64,000 bases of DNA, taken from the NCBI GenBank assembly GCA_037447655.1, contig JBBHKE010002830.1, positions 1-64,000 of the forward strand, given 5' to 3'. This stretch comes from Zygnema cylindricum. Lineage: Eukaryota; Streptophyta; Zygnematophyceae; Zygnematales; Zygnemataceae. The notes beneath the pieces are model-generated. The model did not search any database. It was not told the origin of the DNA and saw only the letters and a program-made list of their open reading frames with translations. The translations under genes and the position numbers were made by a program. Positions 36,943-49,097 of the stretch are shown here, piece after piece (within the stretch, counting starts at the first letter, position 1; the number at the start of each line of letters is the position of its first letter).

Positions 36943-38904
36943 GTAAAGTGTATTGATCCATTCAAATATAATAAAGAAGTCAAAATCGGATTTGAATCGA
37001 ATCAATATTCTGACTTTGACTTGGAAAATGAACAGAAGGAAGACGGGGAGAGGGAAAAATCTGCAGATTTTCCAAAAGAGAAGGACGAAAAGACAACATC
37101 CGAGGTAACACCACAATATGAAGTGGAAATCGACGAGGAACTTGATCAAACACCAGAATTGGAAGATAGCCGAGATGAAAATCTTTCTAAATGAAACCCG
37201 ATGATGCCTTCCATACCAGCGTCAGATTTTAATGGAGGAAAAAGAAGTAGTAAACGGCTTCAAGAAAGTCATGTAATTAATAAACTCCTAAAGATGTCTC
37301 ACCCAAAAGAACCTCAGACATACTTAGAGGCCATAAATACCCCAGAAAGCAGCCGGGATCACTGCCATCAATGAAGAAATGGCCTCTATCATGGAAGCCA
37401 ATACATGGGAGTTGGTACATTGTCCACCGGACAGAAAACGGATTGGATGTAAGTGGGTTTTTAAGCTTAAACTAAACCCAGATAACACCATTGAAAGATT
37501 TAAGGCTAGGTTGGTTGTTAAAGGTTATACTCAGAAAGAAGGAATAGACTATGAAAAAACCTTTGCACTCGTAGTTAGATTCCTTTCTATCAGAATCCTC
37601 TTAAGTTTAGCCGCAACTGAGGATATGGAAATACACCAGATGGATATTAAGACTGCCTTCTTACACGGAGAGTTGGAAGAAGAAATCTACATGAGGCAAC
37701 TCGAAGGATTTGTGGAAAGCGGAGAAGAAAGCAAGGTGTGCAAACTAATAAAATCACTTTATGGCCTTAAGCAAGCCTCGCGACAATGGAACATAAAATT
37801 GGACGAATTTCTGACAGGTTTGGGATACATTAGAATAAGTTCATATCATTCCATATATATTTGAGGATGAAAATGGAGTGATGTTTATTGCTATTTATGT
37901 AGATGATTTGTTAGTCTTAAGCAAGTCATTAGATAAAATAAACAAAATGAAACAGGATCTGAGAAGTTGGTTTGACGTGAAAGATCTCGGCGAAACAAAA
38001 TAAATTTTGGGGATTCAATGGAGAGGGATAGAGGGAATAGAATTATAAGACTCACTCAGAAAGAAGCTATCAGTAATATGCTATGAACGTTTCAGATGGA
38101 GAAAGCAAATAGGTGTACCACTCGCATGGATCTAAACAAAGTATCAAAGGGGAGTGAAGACGGAGGGATATTGATTTTGAATGATGAGATGGATCAGGAA
38201 GAAAAGAGGTTTATGGAAGGAATTCCTTATCGGCAAATTGTAGGCAGCTTAATTTACTTTATGAATTGTACACGTCCGGACATAGCTGCGGTTGTAGGTG
38301 TTCTCAGTAGAAGTCTAAATGAACCTAGGAAAAGAGACTAAGAAGCAGCCAAAAGAGTGATGACATATTTCGTGGGAACAAGGGAATTATGGTTACATTT
38401 GGGGAAGAGCACACTGACATCACCACTTGGAGTGATGCCAGTTCTGGGGATGTGTCTTTGAGACGATGTAAAACAGGATATATAAGTTGCAAATTGGATC
38501 CGATGCATGCTGTTGGAGTAGCAAACAGCAGAAAGTAGTTGCTCAATCCACTATGGAGGCTAAATACATGGCTTCATGTGCTGCCACTAAAGAATTAATT
38601 TGGGTAAAATCTCTACTCGAAGAACTTGGGTTCATGAAAACCAGGACTCATAATGTCTTTTGTGATAATCAAGCAGCTATCTCTTTCATTGCTAATCCAA
38701 AACACCATTTCAAAGCTAAACATATGGATATAAGACTAAGTTTTGTCAAAGAGAAGGTTGAGAATAAAATAATTAAACAGGTTCTTAAAAGTGATAATGA
38801 GATGATTGCAGACACGATGACAAAACCGGTGCCTTCTCCTAAATGAAAATTTTGCAAAGAAAATTGTGGACTTAAATTAAAATTTGACTAAGAATTAAGG
38901 GGAG
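36943..38904 (+). pseudogene. Copia element C, right internal part (reverse transcriptase, RNase H)
   Basis: Begins with TSD GTAAA and resumes at CIDPFKYNKEVKI, exactly where the left part stopped. The RT blocks [36 protein letters not shown] and YVDDLLVL (about 37896) are recognisable. RNase H follows (ITTWSDASSG, TMEAKYMASCAATKELIWVKS). Stops occur at about 37195, 37862 and 38338. PPT AGAATTAAGGGGAG precedes the 3' LTR. Confidence 0.88.
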
Positions 38905-39765
38905 TGTTGAAAATGAGTGCTTATTATACACTTCTTAATTTAGACTCTAGAGTGAAGAGAGAGAGAGTATCACCATGGTTTCCGCTATAGTCACAAAGAA
39001 ACAGGCAGACAGATTGATAGATTACCAAAATGTTGCCTTAGATAAGATTTAAACCTTCGTCTGCAGAGTACTATCTAGACATATGCCTTAAACATTTAGG
39101 CGTCAATGAAACGATAAACGTACGTGGTTCTGTAATTAACTAAAGTGTTACGCAAAACGTCACTTTCACTTTAACATACCAAAATTGAAGAAACGCGAAT
39201 CTAACCGTGTAAAATATATTATCGGACGGACGTTGTCACCCCCACCAAACCCGAATGAATCTTCGGCGACTTTCGGACATAATGGCGCGCTATGCCACGT
39301 TGCGCCACGTCATTGGACACCGAAAAGGATGGGAGGAGGAACGATGGCTCCCAAGTTGACAAGTGTCAACTAGAAGGCCCTGTTGTACAAAGTCCGTACA
39401 AGAAGTACAATCTGCCACTACCTTCTTGTACTATACACTATTTTGATTGGCCTGGGGTAGAGTAGTAGGTACTTGTGAGTAGGAGTTAAGGGACTTAGCG
39501 TGTTTGAGACCCTTCTCTCCAGATGACCTTTTCTATTTATAGGCCATCTTTGGCCAGCCATAACTTACTGCTCATGGGAGAAAATTGAGTGATTCTTTTT
39601 GCGTTTAACTCACGAGAGTCTTCTCCTCACAGAGGAAAGGGTGGTCAGAATATTTGTGTGGGTGGGCGGCACTTATTTAGTGAGAAAGTGAAAGGGACAA
39701 ATATTATCCTATAGGCTTTACATAGGCTGCTAATTTTGTGGGTTAATGGAGACCACAGAATTTCA
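38905..39765 (+). mobile_element. 3' LTR of copia element C
   Basis: 861 bp, from TGTTGAAAATGAGTG to AGAATTTCA. It is followed by TSD copy GGGTC and LINE segment 2. Confidence 0.9.
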
Positions 39766-41882
39766 GGGTCCTAGTGGGAATAATCACGCTCGTTCACCTT
39801 AGGAGCATCACGAGCCACCACCCCAACATGTCGAGCCGCTTGACCAACAATTGTAGCTGAAGTAGGGTTCGCCAAAACAATATCACTGAAGATGCGACGG
39901 GCACCATCACGCAGAACAACATCGATATGACGATTGAGAATAATATGAGAAACTTCCCAACGCACAGTAAAGCCCCCCTCTAAAGCAATAGTCGCAAAGG
40001 CATTGCGAATACTGTCGTGCGCCTAGATCAAATCTCCCCCATGGGAGCAACGAAGCAAATGGACACCATCCGCCCCCAAGACGCGATCACATGCACAAAT
40101 TAGAGAGCGAAGTAAAGGAGGATGGGGGAGACCAAGCCGAAACCGGAGGACGGTGGTGAATTGAGCCAGTGAGAATCAGAGAGTGGACAAAATCGGTGTA
40201 GCGAAAAGCCAAGACCTAGAACGAGGTCCGCCACAAGAGAGAAGACGGGCACGCGAATAATCGGAGGGAAGTGCCTTGAAAAGGTCAGATTTAATGTTGG
40301 CGACAACCTGATCACAAATCGATTCTTGGATATGCTCAACAGATTTTGTAACAAGGGTGGAGAAAATTGGCACATCCACTAGGGCATGGGGAGGAAAAGA
40401 ACGTGACGCGTCTAATAAAGATCGTTGGAAGATGAACACACCGCCTCAAACCGGGGGGATAACAATAGCTAGAACGGGGGTGTCCCCAGCCAAAACGGGA
40501 AACAAGAGTGGAGGCAATAAAACACCAACTTCCCAAAAAGGTAGCGGGAGCAACATCAGCAGTGGATAGTAGACCCAACCCCCCTTGTAGAGAAAGGGAG
40601 GGATGCTTGAATGCGCGTTGATGGCCCAGACTTGCGATCAAATGCCCCCTGACCTAATAGAGTGTGGAGGACTTCTATGAGGCCATCGTCAAAAGCCGAG
40701 AGAGAGGAGATAAATGTCGGAGTGGGAGGGGAAGTACGAGTAAGATAACAAGGGCGGTGGGGAAAACACCTGGTTAACATAGCAAAAACAACTTGGGGAT
40801 TGGGAAGGCGAGGAAGATTGTCCACTTGGGCTAGATCTCTTTGTAAAGCATCAAGAAGGAATTGGGTCACGAAAGTATTCGAACCAAGGGGGCAACCAAC
40901 CACTCAAATTCCATCAAAGGGAGAAGGGGTTTGCAAAACCAAGAGGTGGAGTAAACGAAAGTGGAATATCCTAAGGAGACGAAATAACACACTTCGACGG
41001 CTGGACAGAAAGGTTGAGTTCGGCTAAACGTTCATTGAAAAAATCATATGCTAACACGACTTGTTGTTTGGGCCCAATAATGTGCCTATCATCTGCGACC
41101 GATGGGAAAAGGCAAAAAGGGAAGGTCGTTGCGGAGGCACGAAGTGCCCAGTAATGGGCTAGGGCGAACAAAGGCGCGCCGAGAGGGTCGCCTTGGCAAG
41201 TGCCAGTAGCAGAGGAGAGAGGAATGAGATCACCATCGGCCGAGAAGGAAAGGTTGCTTGTCAAAGAATAGAAAGCCCTCGCAAAGGGGAACTATTTGAC
41301 AATCAAAGATGGAGCAGCCATAAGCTCTGAAAAAAATCACGTTTCAATCCACCGTATTAAAGGCATTGGAAACGTCAACTTGAAAAACCAACCAATCCGG
41401 ATGTACATCCAACATAGCCCGAATCCCGTGGACCACGGCCTCACAACCCCCTCTCGTGGCCACTCCAAACTGATGAGGAGAAAAATAATCATGGAAAGCT
41501 GGTTGGAGCTGGAGACATATCGCACGAGCAACCAATCTATATAAAACCTCTCCCACGGCGATAGTGCGAATCCCACCATTAGGTTTGGTGACTGCCACAA
41601 GAGAGGACGCCGTGAGAAGATCACAAATCCGAGGGGGAACATCCCCACTAGCAATAAGGGAATATACTCGAAAAAACACATAGAACCCCCGGGCACCTGA
41701 TTCAGGGGGCAAAACATCGCGAAACAACTCATAACCTGTGCCCGAGGGCCCCCCCGCTGAAAGGTGAGGAGAAGAGCTAAGAGCCTTAATGAAAACCTCT
41801 CGATCCAAAGTAAAACTCTCAGAAGGCTCAAAGGTGTGGATAGAAGGGGGTAAAAGGAAACGGCCAGGAGGGTGGAGAGCTT
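39766..41882 (-). pseudogene. LINE segment 2 (reverse transcriptase)
   Basis: Non-LTR reverse transcriptase. Blocks in order: GPSGTGYELFRDV, LVAVTKPNGGIRTIAVGEVLYR, QFGVATRGGCEAVVHG, VDVSNAFNTVD, GTCQGDPLGAPLFAL, then VADDRHIIGP. The last is the catalytic box, with Val where Tyr or Phe is usual. Frames break near 41337 and 40970 and further on. The 5' side joins LINE segment 1 across the gypsy insertion. The 3' side joins segment 3 across copia C, where ERDYSH continues into DPMDDFIPMADEIFG. Confidence 0.85.
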
Positions 41883-42377
41883 TGTAACAGGGTTACAGAG
41901 TTGAGTACTTAAGGGTTAGAGACCAGACTGCTATAGTTGCGGTTGCAAAACAGTGCAGCTGGGATTCCAGACCAGCGCAACATAGCAGCATAGCAACTTA
42001 GAAAAATAGCGTAGCGCAACATAGCAACTCAACATAGTAAGAAAACTAACGCCGCACAATGTAGATTTAACTGTATAGTTCTAGAAAGATATTTTGGATA
42101 GATCTCGGTTGACTGAAAAGGTCCACGTGTACACTTGTACAATATTAGGTTGACTAGCAGCTAGTTAGTTTAAATAGTGGAGCAGACGTAGTAAAAAGAC
42201 AGACTCTTTCAGTAGACCTTTGCAGTGAGCTGTGAACTTGTAATCTTCCTCCCAATTAATAAAGCTTGACCTTTATCTGTGAGTGTTGTGCGCTCTTGCT
42301 GTTGCTACGGAGAGATCCTTGGAGTCTTTCCGCTGTGCATTATAGTGTGTTGTGGGTTACTATTTTCTCCTTTTACA
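41883..42377 (+). mobile_element. 5' LTR of the Ty3/gypsy element
   Basis: 495 bp, from TGTAACAGGG to CTTTTACA, matching 60492-60985. It is preceded by AGCTT; the other side has AGCTC after 60985 (4 of 5 bases match). It is followed by TTGGTATTAAAAC, a decayed match to the initiator-Met tRNA primer site (9 of the first 12 positions of TGGTATCAGAGC). Confidence 0.93.
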
Positions 42378-42411
42378 TTGGTATTAAAACTATCCCTTGT
42401 GACTCGACAAC

Positions 42412-44026
42412 ATGGGAGAACACGACGTATCTTCCACGGAAATGTTAGCACAATTTCTTCGAGAGTTGGAAAACGTTCGATTACAGAATGCTCAATTGAG
42501 TAACACCGTCGCAACCTTGGAATCTCCTCTTGGTGAACGACCTCATGGAAGCTTGACAAGGACTTATGGAGACCAAATTTAAGACTTCTCGGTGAGTTTG
42601 ACCCGGCCAGACACAAGAACCTTGATGCGTGGCTATTCTCTATTGCAAATTACCTTGAGAATTTCCCTAGCTAGTTGGACCGTGAGAAGATTCATTATGC
42701 GGGTGGTCTCCTAAAAGGGGCAGCGGGAGCATGGTGGAGGACAATGGTGGAAAACGATGAAACACCGCCTGTTTGGACTCTTTTTATTCAACTCCTCCGT
42801 GACTCGTGTCAACCTGTTAATTAAGGCGGCAAGGGATAAGATCGCGATTTTGAAGCAACGTACCTTAGTATTGGGGTACACGCACTGGTTCTTAGAGTGC
42901 AAAGTTCAAATACCCTCGATAACGCTGGAGAGAAGTAGTGCATCGTTACGTTAAGGGGTTTAAGGCCTTCATTTCGTGGGATGTGGAGTAATGGCTCGCT
43001 CGGGAAAGTACGACTCCTAGCCTCTAGGCGATTATCCAATTTGCGGAATGGACCGATTCGGTGGACTTCAATTTCTGTAGATCCTACCACTTTGGGTTGA
43101 GGAGCTCGGAGCGATTAATGAGGATAAGGCGGTGCTCAACGTGCTTCGGAAGATAAAGAAGACTACCAAGGCTAAGACCAATGACTTGTCTCCCGAGGAG
43201 CTCCAATGGAGAAAGCAAAATAGCTTATGCTTCTATTGCAGTTCCCCATACCATATGGCCCAAGAATGCCCAAAAAGGATAGGTTCTAAGAAAGGCAAGC
43301 TTAACGTCATGAGGTTAGCAAGTGAGGGAGGAGATCCTTCAATATTTCAGGATCGAATCGGAGTGAGCGCAGCTAGCTTCGTTGTGGACTCCGGCGCATC
43401 AAAGAACTTCATCAACGAGGTGACGGTAAAAAAGTTGAAACTTCCTCTCGTGGTGCTAACGGATCGTGAGTCGATGCAATTGGCTGACGGAAGTTCCCTA
43501 TCCATTACTCATTGTACATCGAGGTTACGCGTCGAAATTGGGAAATTACAGTGGTTTGACACTCTTCATGTATTGCCGCTTGGAGACCATGAAGTAAACT
43601 AGGGGAAACCGTGACTGCAAAAGTGGAACCCGACGATCGATTGGAGAAGTGGCGACATGAGAGTTAGGAAAGGTTAAAAAAAGTTTGAGGTAAAGGTGGG
43701 AGCGGCTGGTAAAGAATCGGAAAAGGGACACCTGCTTTCGACCTTAGTGCTTAAGAGGGCACTGAGGAAGGAGGAGATAATTGGTATGGCAGTCGTCCAA
43801 CCTACGGAGGAAGGGAAGGACGGGATTCCGAAAGAATGGAGTAAGAAGGATCCCGATTTCGACTCGAAAGAGAGTGACGAAATCGGAAAGACTTCCGGAA
43901 AGGCCCCGGAAATCGTGACAAATCTTCTTGAGGAGTATGTTGATGTCATTTCCCTGAAGCTCCTAGAAGGCTTACCTACGAAGCGCGAAGTAGACCATAA
44001 GATAGAGCTTGTTCCGAGAGCGATAC
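42412..44026 (+). pseudogene. Gypsy gag and protease
   Basis: ATG at 42412 opens a coiled-coil start (FLRELENVRLQNAQL). After a stop, the capsid blocks continue (FDPARHKNLDAWLFSIANY, HYAGGLLKGAAGAWWR). The zinc knuckle CFYCSSPYHMAQEC is at about 43230, and the aspartic protease with the canonical site VVDSGASKNFI is at about 43381. The pol linker (GLPTKREVDHKIELVPRA) is then cut by the LTR inserted at 44027. Several stops and frameshifts are present. Confidence 0.9.
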
Positions 44027-45124
44027 TGTTGAAATTTATGTATTTTTTAGGTCTGTATTGGAAAAATAAACAGAGTGTTGGAAAAAGGTAATTAATAGTT
44101 CACTTCTATATTTAAGTTAGAATGTAAAGAGAGAGAAAGAGAGGACCAAAGGCAGGCCATGGCTGCTGCGTCATTTAGAAGGAGACATAATAAATTAGAA
44201 GGTATTTTACTAGTTATTGTAAAAATAGTGCTTCTGGCCGGATTTGAACTAGGGTTTGCACATTACTATGTAAACCTCCACCTTATCCATTAAGGCACTA
44301 ACGAAACGATACACTTGCTATGTTTCACGCATATATAACTATTGATCTAAAAAACTAATTTGCAGCAGACTAACGAAAACGCGCATTAATCAATTCATGC
44401 ATGGAAGCGAATCGAAGCCGTATAAATACAACAGATCGGACGCCCACCATTACAGCCGCCACCCACAATAAGCTTTCGGCGGCCTTTGGGGATAGCCTCA
44501 CGCGGTGCCACGTGGCGCCACATTATTTGATATCGGAGAAGATGGGAGGAGGAACCATGGCTCCCGATTTGGTAAATGTCACCTTGCAGACCATGTCGTA
44601 CAATGGTCGTACAATAAGTACATCGCCCATCGTACCTTCTTCTGCTATATAGTGTTCCTATTGGACTACGGTTTAGTAGTAGGTAGTCGTGAGTAGGCAG
44701 ACCAAGACCTATTGATATTTAGGTACCACTCTCTAATAGAGCTTATAACTATAAAGGTCATCTTTGACCAGCCATAAATTAATGCTCGGTTGAGCAAATT
44801 CAGTGATTGTTTTTGCTGCGGACTCAAAGGAGTCCAAGCTACACATGGGTGTAGTCGGTTAGAGTTTTTTCGTGCCAGGGTGGAACTTATTCAGTGGGAA
44901 AGTCAAAGTGGGGAATATTGTGCAAAACACATATTCAAGCTTTGCATTCTGTGGTGGAACTGAGCACACAGGATGTCTTCTCTTCACAGGGGTGAAGCTT
45001 TATTGGGGTTCTGATTGTCAAGGGATCATTCATTTTGGAATATATCAACTTGGAGTCGACACTATCTAGATTAACTTCTTTTGGATCTGCGAATTCTGTG
45101 GGCAATGGAGCCCATAGAATTTCA
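44027..45124 (+). mobile_element. Chimeric LTR insertion inside gypsy pol
   Basis: Flanked by GATAC (44022-44026) and GGTAC (45125-45129), a 4-of-5 TSD. Removal restores the RT linker (VPRA then VPPANRM). It begins TGTTGAAATTTATGTATTTT, resembling the family D head. After about 35 bp a PPT-like AAAAATAAACAGAG leads to a second head, TGTTGGAAAAAGGTAATTAA, of family B type, followed by a full LTR ending AGAATTTCA. Confidence 0.88.
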
Positions 45125-46380
45125 GGTACCCCCGGCAAATCGGATGTACAAGATGAACTACACCGAATTAGATGAACTCAAAAAGCAATTTGCAGAGTTG
45201 GTCGAAGCCGGAGCAATTGAACCAAACAAGTCACCGTATAGAGCCCCCGTCCTCTTCGTAAATAACAAAGATGGAGGTTTTAGATGTGTGTGGATTACCG
45301 AGCGCTAAACAAGTTAACGGTGAAAAATGCGTACCCTCTATCGACGATAGACGAACTATTAGATCGGCTACGAGGTGCTAAATATTTTTCGAAGATAGAC
45401 TTGCGAAGTGGCTATCTTCAAATCAGAATTGCCGAGAAAGATGTGGAAAAGACGACATTTAGAACTCGGTACGGTCATTTCCAATTTCGGGTTATGCTGT
45501 TCGAATTTGACCAACGCACTGACAACCGTTATGCATTTGATAAATTCCATCTTTCAGCAATATTTGGACGCCATCATAATTGTCTTCTTGGACGATATCT
45601 TGGTGTATAGCACGCCGTTGGAGGATCATGTGGAGCATCTGCGAACGGTCTTACAAGTCCTTTGGGAGAACAAGTTGTACGCAAAGAGGAATAAATGTGA
45701 CTTCTTGAAGGAGAAAATATAGTTTTTGGGTCATGTGGTGAGCCAAGATGGGATCGAAGTGGATCCCAACAAAACTAGGGCAGTGAAGGAGTGGCCGCAG
45801 CTGACGAACATTACGGAGTTACGGAGCTTTTTTCGATTATGCTCCTACTATCGCCGTTTTGTCGAAGGTTTTGCAAAAATTGCTGCACCACTCACATAAT
45901 TACTAAAGAACGATGTGCCCTATGAGTGAAAAAAAGGCGCAAGGGGCAACCTTTGACACGCTAAAGGAGCGGTTGGTTACCGCCTCCGTGTTTGCTGTCC
46001 CCGACCTGGAATTACCTTGGACAATAATCACCGACCCCAACGATACAACTATTGGAGCGATTCTTATGTAGGATCAAGAAAAAGGCCTTCAACCCATTGC
46101 CTACAACAGTCAGAAACTAAAGGCAGCGGAGCTTAGCTGGGCCACCCATGAAAAGGAGACAATCGCCATTAATAATGCACTAGAGGTTTGGAAGTGTTAC
46201 GTTCAAGGGAAGCAGATCACGATCATCAGCGATCCCCACGCCCTACAGTATCTTTAAACCCGACCGAAGTTGTCAAAAAAGAGGTGCGATGGATGACTTT
46301 TTTCAGACCTTCGGGCCGGAACTAGCTATTGAGTATAGACCGGGCAAGACAAACCCGGCGGATGCGCTGTCGCGGTAACC
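45125..46380 (+). pseudogene. Gypsy reverse transcriptase and RNase H
   Basis: RT blocks: [47 protein letters not shown], and the catalytic FLDDILVYS (about 45590). The connection ([17 protein letters not shown]) and RNase H follow (TIIAD-type start reading TIITDPNDTTIGAIL, then SWATHEKETIAI, ISDPHAL). Frameshifts lie near 45290, 45490 and 45920, with stops at 45721, 46068 and 46256. Confidence 0.9.
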
Positions 46381-46389
46381 TGGAGTAGC

Positions 46390-47923
46390 TGCGCCAGTGA
46401 CAGAGCAACAATCGCAACCATCGCAAGATAGAAACATGAGCGCTGTGAAAAACAACACCGCAGGGTCAAATAAATTGCAGGATCCGGAACTCAGCGCAGT
46501 GACCAGTACGGTACAAGTGGACGACCAGCGGTTACGTAGGATTAATGCCGCATACGACGAAGACGAGGCAATCAAGGAACTGGTAAAACAGAAGGTATTG
46601 TTTTGAACCGCAAATGGTATGTGGCGATACAGACCAAGTCAAACAACTAGACTTTACGTTCCGACAAATCAGGAGTTACGTCATTCGATGCTTAAAATCA
46701 GTCATGACGAGTGGCTTAGTGGACATATTGGGCAAGATAAAACAGCTACACGTGTCGTTGAGGCGTATTATTGGCCGAACATGACTCGGGACATTGCGGA
46801 GTATGTCCAGACGTGTGATTCGTGTAACAGAAATAAATCAGAATCGGGTCACGAAGGTCTGTTACAACCCATTCCGATACCATATGTTCCTTGAGAGGCG
46901 ATTTTGATGGACTTCATTGTTGCTCTTCCGTTTACTCGGGAAGGATATGCCTCCATCTTCTTCATCGTGTATTATCTGACAAAAATGGCCCATTTCCTAC
47001 CCACAACAACCACAGCCACAACGCGGGATGTGGCAGACTTATTCTTTCGAAGATACTCCGCCATCACGGACTCGCGAAGAGGATCGTCAGCAACCATGAT
47101 CAAAAAAATTGTGAGCCACTTTTGGAGAAGTTTGTTTGAGCTGTGTGGAACGCAGTTGGCCATGTCCACAGCTTATCACCCTCAGACTGATGGTCAGACA
47201 AAAAGAGTGAATCAAACTTTGGAGGAGGCTTTGCGGGCTTATGTATCGGTACATCAAACGGATAGGGTGAACCATTTGACGACAATTGAGGTGGCGTATA
47301 ATAGTGCGGTGCACTCGTCCACGAATGCTACGCCATTTTATCTCAATGGACAACAGCCCACCCTTCCTCAAAATTTAATGGCAGCGGACTGCTCTACACG
47401 CGCAGCTCTAGATTTTGCCAAAACGCTGCACGGGAATCTAGAGAAAGCAAAGAAGACGCTCCAACTTGCAAAGGGTCGTCAAAAGTCGTAGGCTGAGGCT
47501 CACCGGAAAGACATTGTGTGTAACGTGGGTGATAAAGTTCGCCTTCATATGGCAAACATGTCGTTACCGGGTGCACTCTCCAAGAAATTGGCACCGAGAT
47601 TTACACGCCCGTTCACTGTTCTTTCAAGGGTGGGAGAGGTGGCTTATAAGTTGGATATACTGAGGGACTAGCATATTCACAATGTTTTCAATGTTTCCCT
47701 TCTCAAATTGTTTTGCGACCCCGGTTTGATTTTTCCTAATCGACGGCAAAGTAACCCTTTACCGCTCAATAAGGGTACATCGGACGAGTACGAGGTGGAG
47801 GAGATCCTTCAGTCGCGTTGCTCTCGGCTTTCTGACTCCACCCAATATTTGGTGCGTTGGAATGGCTACGGAGTTGAAGATGATTCTTGGGTGGACGAGG
47901 AGAATCTGCATTCGCTTGAATTG
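46390..47923 (+). pseudogene. Gypsy integrase with C-terminal chromodomain (5' part)
   Basis: The HHCC finger region (H...GHIGQDKTATRVVEAYYWPNM, CDSCNRNKS) and part of the DDE core (LMDFIVALPF; YHPQTDGQTKRVNQTLEEALR) are present. The GPY/F-like end reads KKLAPRFTRPFTVL. A chromodomain follows (YEVEEILQSRC... YLVRWNGYGVEDDSWVDEENLHSLEL), marking a chromovirus. The central Asp region is frameshifted near 47045. The chromodomain is cut at 47923 by element D and resumes at 52305 (LRQYIAAPVYAE). Confidence 0.9.
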
Positions 47924-48131
47924 TGTTGGAATTCAAGTATTTTCGAGGTCTAGAGATTGCAAAATAAAAAGCAAAATAGTAGATATTGACAGCCTGCCTC
48001 TAACTCCTCCTCAAGTCCCCACACTTGTCGCAGTCACTGAAGACTGAAAGAGGAGTTAGCCATGGCTGCCTGTGCTGTCTAGAGGGAGACAGACAGTTGT
48101 TTTATAGGGGGTTTTCTCTAAAAGGTACTTT

Positions 48132-48205
48132 TGCCAGGTCCAGGATTTGATCCTGGTACCTGCCACTTGTCACACCCGCAATAGCCGTTAGTCTTATCCA
48201 GATAG
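48132..48205 (-). other. tRNA-like block in LTR D (antisense)
   Basis: The minus strand has CTGGATAAGACTAACGG (D-arm-like) and a perfect T-arm, CCAGG-ATCAAAT-CCTGG, followed by ACCTGGCA. The 3' LTR copy is at 51314-51390. Confidence 0.6.
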
Positions 48206-48584
48206 TCTAAATTGTATTAGATATTATGAGGTATGATATTTATTTAAATAGTTACAATAAGAATAATTCATTTAACTAGAACTATATGCATACTGCATAG
48301 AAACAGTTGTGGAAAGTATGACGTACGGTACGATTACGAAATAAATACCGCGCGGTTTGTTTGACGCCGGAAAGAATACCGCGCAAGTATTTATGACGGC
48401 CACGATTGAAATCCAAATTTGATCGGACAGCCGCGAAGGATGCCGAGATCGCGGCGTACGATTTTGGCGGTTGGCGATCACCGCCACATTAAGTGACACC
48501 TGGTAACACTACATTGGATTGCGGCAACTCCGGAGATTACGGGAACAAATCCGGATATGACACGTGTCGACATTTTTGCCATGT

Positions 48585-48750
48585 CGTACAATGGCCGTAC
48601 ATAAAGTACACCGGCACCTGTACTTTTATGTACGATACAGTAATTTGATTGGTGCCGTACTTCAGTAGATAGAGTTTTAGAGAGGGAATAGGACTTAGAT
48701 AAATTTTGGGTAGGCAGCTGCCTCTCCCAGAGAGCACCCTGTATAAATGG
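48585..48750 (+). promoter_or_regulatory. LTR D promoter: GTAC cluster, ATTGG box, TATA
   Basis: Six GTAC cores lie within about 77 bp (48585-48660), with a CCAAT box in reverse (GATTGG, about 48648). GTATAAATGG near 48741 is the likely TATA box. GTAC is the core of SBP-domain factor sites in the green lineage; a functional link is inference. Confidence 0.5.
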
Positions 48751-49097
48751 CAAACTTTGGCCAGCCATAACTATCAATTTACTTGACCATTTTCAGTGAT
48801 TCTTTTTTCTGCGGACTCAAGGGAGTCTAGGCTACACAGGGGTGTAGTCGGTCAGAGTTTTTGTCTGCCAGGGTGGCTGTATTTCTAAGGGAAAGTCAAA
48901 GTGGGTGAATGTGTCCAAATCTCATATTCTAACTTTGCATTCTGTGCTGGAACTGAGCACACAGAAAGTGTTATTTCACAGGGGTGAATCTATATTGGGG
49001 TTCTGACTGTCAAGGGGTCAGTCACTTGGGTTTATATTAACTTGGAGTCGGCACTATCTAGATTAGCTTCTTTTGGATCTGCATACTCTGAGGGCCA

